DNA of 64,000 nucleotides from Flavobacteriales bacterium UBA852 (lineage in GTDB: Bacteria > Bacteroidota > Bacteroidia > Flavobacteriales_E > Vicingaceae). The stretch lies in the NCBI GenBank assembly GCA_002295925.1, contig DBGO01000013.1, positions 62,001-126,000 on the forward strand. The letters run 5' to 3'. The notes under the pieces are model-generated. The model saw only the letters and a program-made list of their open reading frames with translations, was not told the DNA's origin and searched no databases. The position numbers were made by a program, and so were the translations under genes. Positions 63,601-64,000 of the stretch are shown in pieces (positions within the stretch are counted from its first letter, which is position 1; each line of letters begins with the position of its first letter).

Positions 63601-64000
63601 TGGCACAAATGGCGGCACAGCAAGCCGCAATTCGTCAAAAATTGCAAGAACTGCAAAACCAATTGGATGGAGGTAAAAAAGGTTCAGGAGCAAAAAAATT
63701 AAAAGAAATTTCCGATTTAATGGAACAAACAGAAAAAGATATCGTAAATAATAATGTTACAAACGAAACCTTAAAACGGCAACAAGAGATTTTAACAAGA
63801 CTGTTAGAATCGGAAAAAGCCGAAAGAGAACAAGACAAAGACAATAAACGTAAAGCACAAACAGCCGAAAATATTGACCATGAAGTTAATCAATATTTAC
63901 AAAATTATTTTAATAAGCAAAAGAAACAAACAGAATATTTAAAAACAATAACCCCAAATTATAAAATATATTATAAAAAGAAAGTTGGAAATTACTTTTT
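60690..64000 (+). CDS. DUF4175-like coiled-coil membrane protein (3' end truncated)
   Basis: Open from the ATG at 60690 to the window edge, more than 1100 codons. Two N-terminal membrane helices (about 24-50 and 55-80) and a third near 150-170 lead into a beta-rich extracytoplasmic region (about 200-480, with Ig-like segments), then a very long charged coiled coil (about 490-1100) rich in Lys, Glu, Gln and Asn, with Gln/Met-rich and Lys/Pro/Gly-rich linkers (about 890-1000). This matches the large DUF4175-type proteins of Bacteroidota. No function is known. It follows the TPR/PD40/SPOR gene by 59 bases with no clear promoter, so co-transcription is possible. Confidence 0.75.
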   Translation, partial: MAQNTVNILKNKLQEFIKKYYLNEIIKGVFISLSVILIYFLFAVLLNYYTSLTTVYRKILFFLLIFVSIVFLSVYVIKPLLNYFGFLKPISEYDAAKMIGNYFSSVQDKLLNTLQLSNTADNYVDVELLQAGINQKIDELKPIPFTNAVDFKENKKYLYLFSIPFVLFLIIWIFSPKIVQDGSTKLINYNKEFLPKAPFSFNLQNKELTAIKGEPFTIQLSLEGKTLPKNVYVIIDGVKHLLIKAENNNWTYTLTSTNKNFEFQFYAGGFYSNKYIVEVFPKPTTQKFEVKLSYPSYLNMKNTTLENIGNFTVPEGTIIEWKVYTENTNQLHFIVGDSVLNTKQLDKNAFSASYKANNSFNYKLAVSNDKIKNKDTLSFYVDVIKDRHPSIIVTTVLDTITFKNIYCKIDISDDYGFSALKLFVKSENAQNYQTKKLNILYGQPEQALYFTIEADSFLLPEDEKLVYYFQVWDNDKPHGYKSSKTFTQQYKKPGFSELSEKTDKNNQAIKDKLSESLDEVKKLKKEIADLKKSLFEKEKPDWQDQKKIQQLMEKEKQLEKMLNEASEINKQNNFRQNDENVSQEILQKQQMLNELFDKVMTEEMKKMYEELQKMLEELNKSKLEEELEQAELTNEELEKELDRSIEMFKQLEVEQKAEQLKNELEKLAKKQEELAEKTEKSNKSDAEDLNAEQEKLNKQYEDIKKQLSELEKLNNELENKKDLGIDQEKKEQISQELQKAAETLDSNKPKKASDNQKKAANDMKEMAQQMQNSMSSGKQQAEDVEALKQILKNLIESSFQQEDLMKRIQQTSTKDPTFVKLTQEQKLIQENTRIIKDSLYALSKRVFQISHIINKELTNLDYNLDKAIYYLAERQKQVAAAKQQAAMTAYNNLALLLDEALQQMQQQMQQQSGKGSCKKPGGNSPKPSVSDIKKMQQQMAKQLEGLKKALEGKKKPGQKPGKLPGKMSKHMAQMAAQQAAIRQKLQELQNQLDGGKKGSGAKKLKEISDLMEQTEKDIVNNNVTNETLKRQQEILTRLLESEKAEREQDKDNKRKAQTAENIDHEVNQYLQNYFNKQKKQTEYLKTITPNYKIYYKKKVGNYF

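Noticed and set aside
62286..63844. Minus-strand Phe/Ser-rich open frames opposite the coiled-coil gene
   Set aside because: They are antisense mirrors of Lys/Glu codons in the coiled coil.

Overview
The window is AT-rich chromosomal DNA from a member of the phylum Bacteroidota. Evidence: gliding-motility genes gldE and gldD beside ssb, type IX secretion (T9SS) cargo with type A and type B C-terminal domains, PorP/SprF membrane proteins, a SprB-repeat giant adhesin, several TAnnTTTG -7 promoter elements, and exported proteins that often have Gln right after the predicted signal peptidase I site. A family-level placement cannot be made from sequence alone. No rRNA, tRNA, insertion sequence, prophage or CRISPR array was seen; gene density is uniformly high.

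Layout. 1-2.8 kb: a truncated metzincin-like lipoprotein, a membrane coiled-coil protein and ComF. 2.8-9.2 kb: a tight five-gene minus-strand operon that joins an FAD oxidoreductase and a NapH-like polyferredoxin to three glycosyltransferases (DPM1-like, CESA-like GT2, GT-C). 9.3-12.7 kb: an OmpA-domain protein, an Ig-like-domain exported protein and free-methionine-sulfoxide reductase. 12.8-19.2 kb, plus strand: ssb-gldE-gldD, 3-oxoacid CoA-transferase subunits, a DinB-like protein, a fatty acid desaturase and a lipoprotein cytochrome c. 19.3-27.1 kb: TadA, AspS, a Cys-motif membrane protein, MutS, a DUF3078 protein and an MscS channel. 27.2-37.8 kb, minus strand: methyltransferase, the 2213-residue SprB-repeat adhesin, TPR/PD40 protein, PorP and a small helical protein. 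37.8-42.9 kb: a type A T9SS cargo, a small gene broken by one in-frame TAA, a glutaminyl-cyclase-like M28 lipoprotein, CysS and TsaB. 42.9-51.0 kb: an OmpA lipid-free envelope protein and a MORN-repeat/10-PAS histidine kinase/LytTR regulator operon. 51.5-54 kb: RpiB, a lipoprotein and a TlpA-like lipoprotein. 54.1-60.6 kb: a second T9SS adhesin-PorP-TPR/PD40 module. 60.7 kb to the end: a truncated DUF4175-like coiled-coil membrane protein.

How it fits together. Much of the window serves the cell envelope: two complete adhesin export sets, gliding lipoproteins, OmpA-type wall anchors, polyprenyl-linked glycosylation, and a probable enzyme that cyclises the N-terminal Gln of exported proteins. 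The remainder is housekeeping (AspS, CysS, TsaB, TadA, MutS, Ssb, RpiB). The most open-ended loci are the redox-plus-glycosyltransferase operon, the exported-MORN/cytosolic-multi-PAS signalling operon, and the nonsense-interrupted small gene at 39382-39627.
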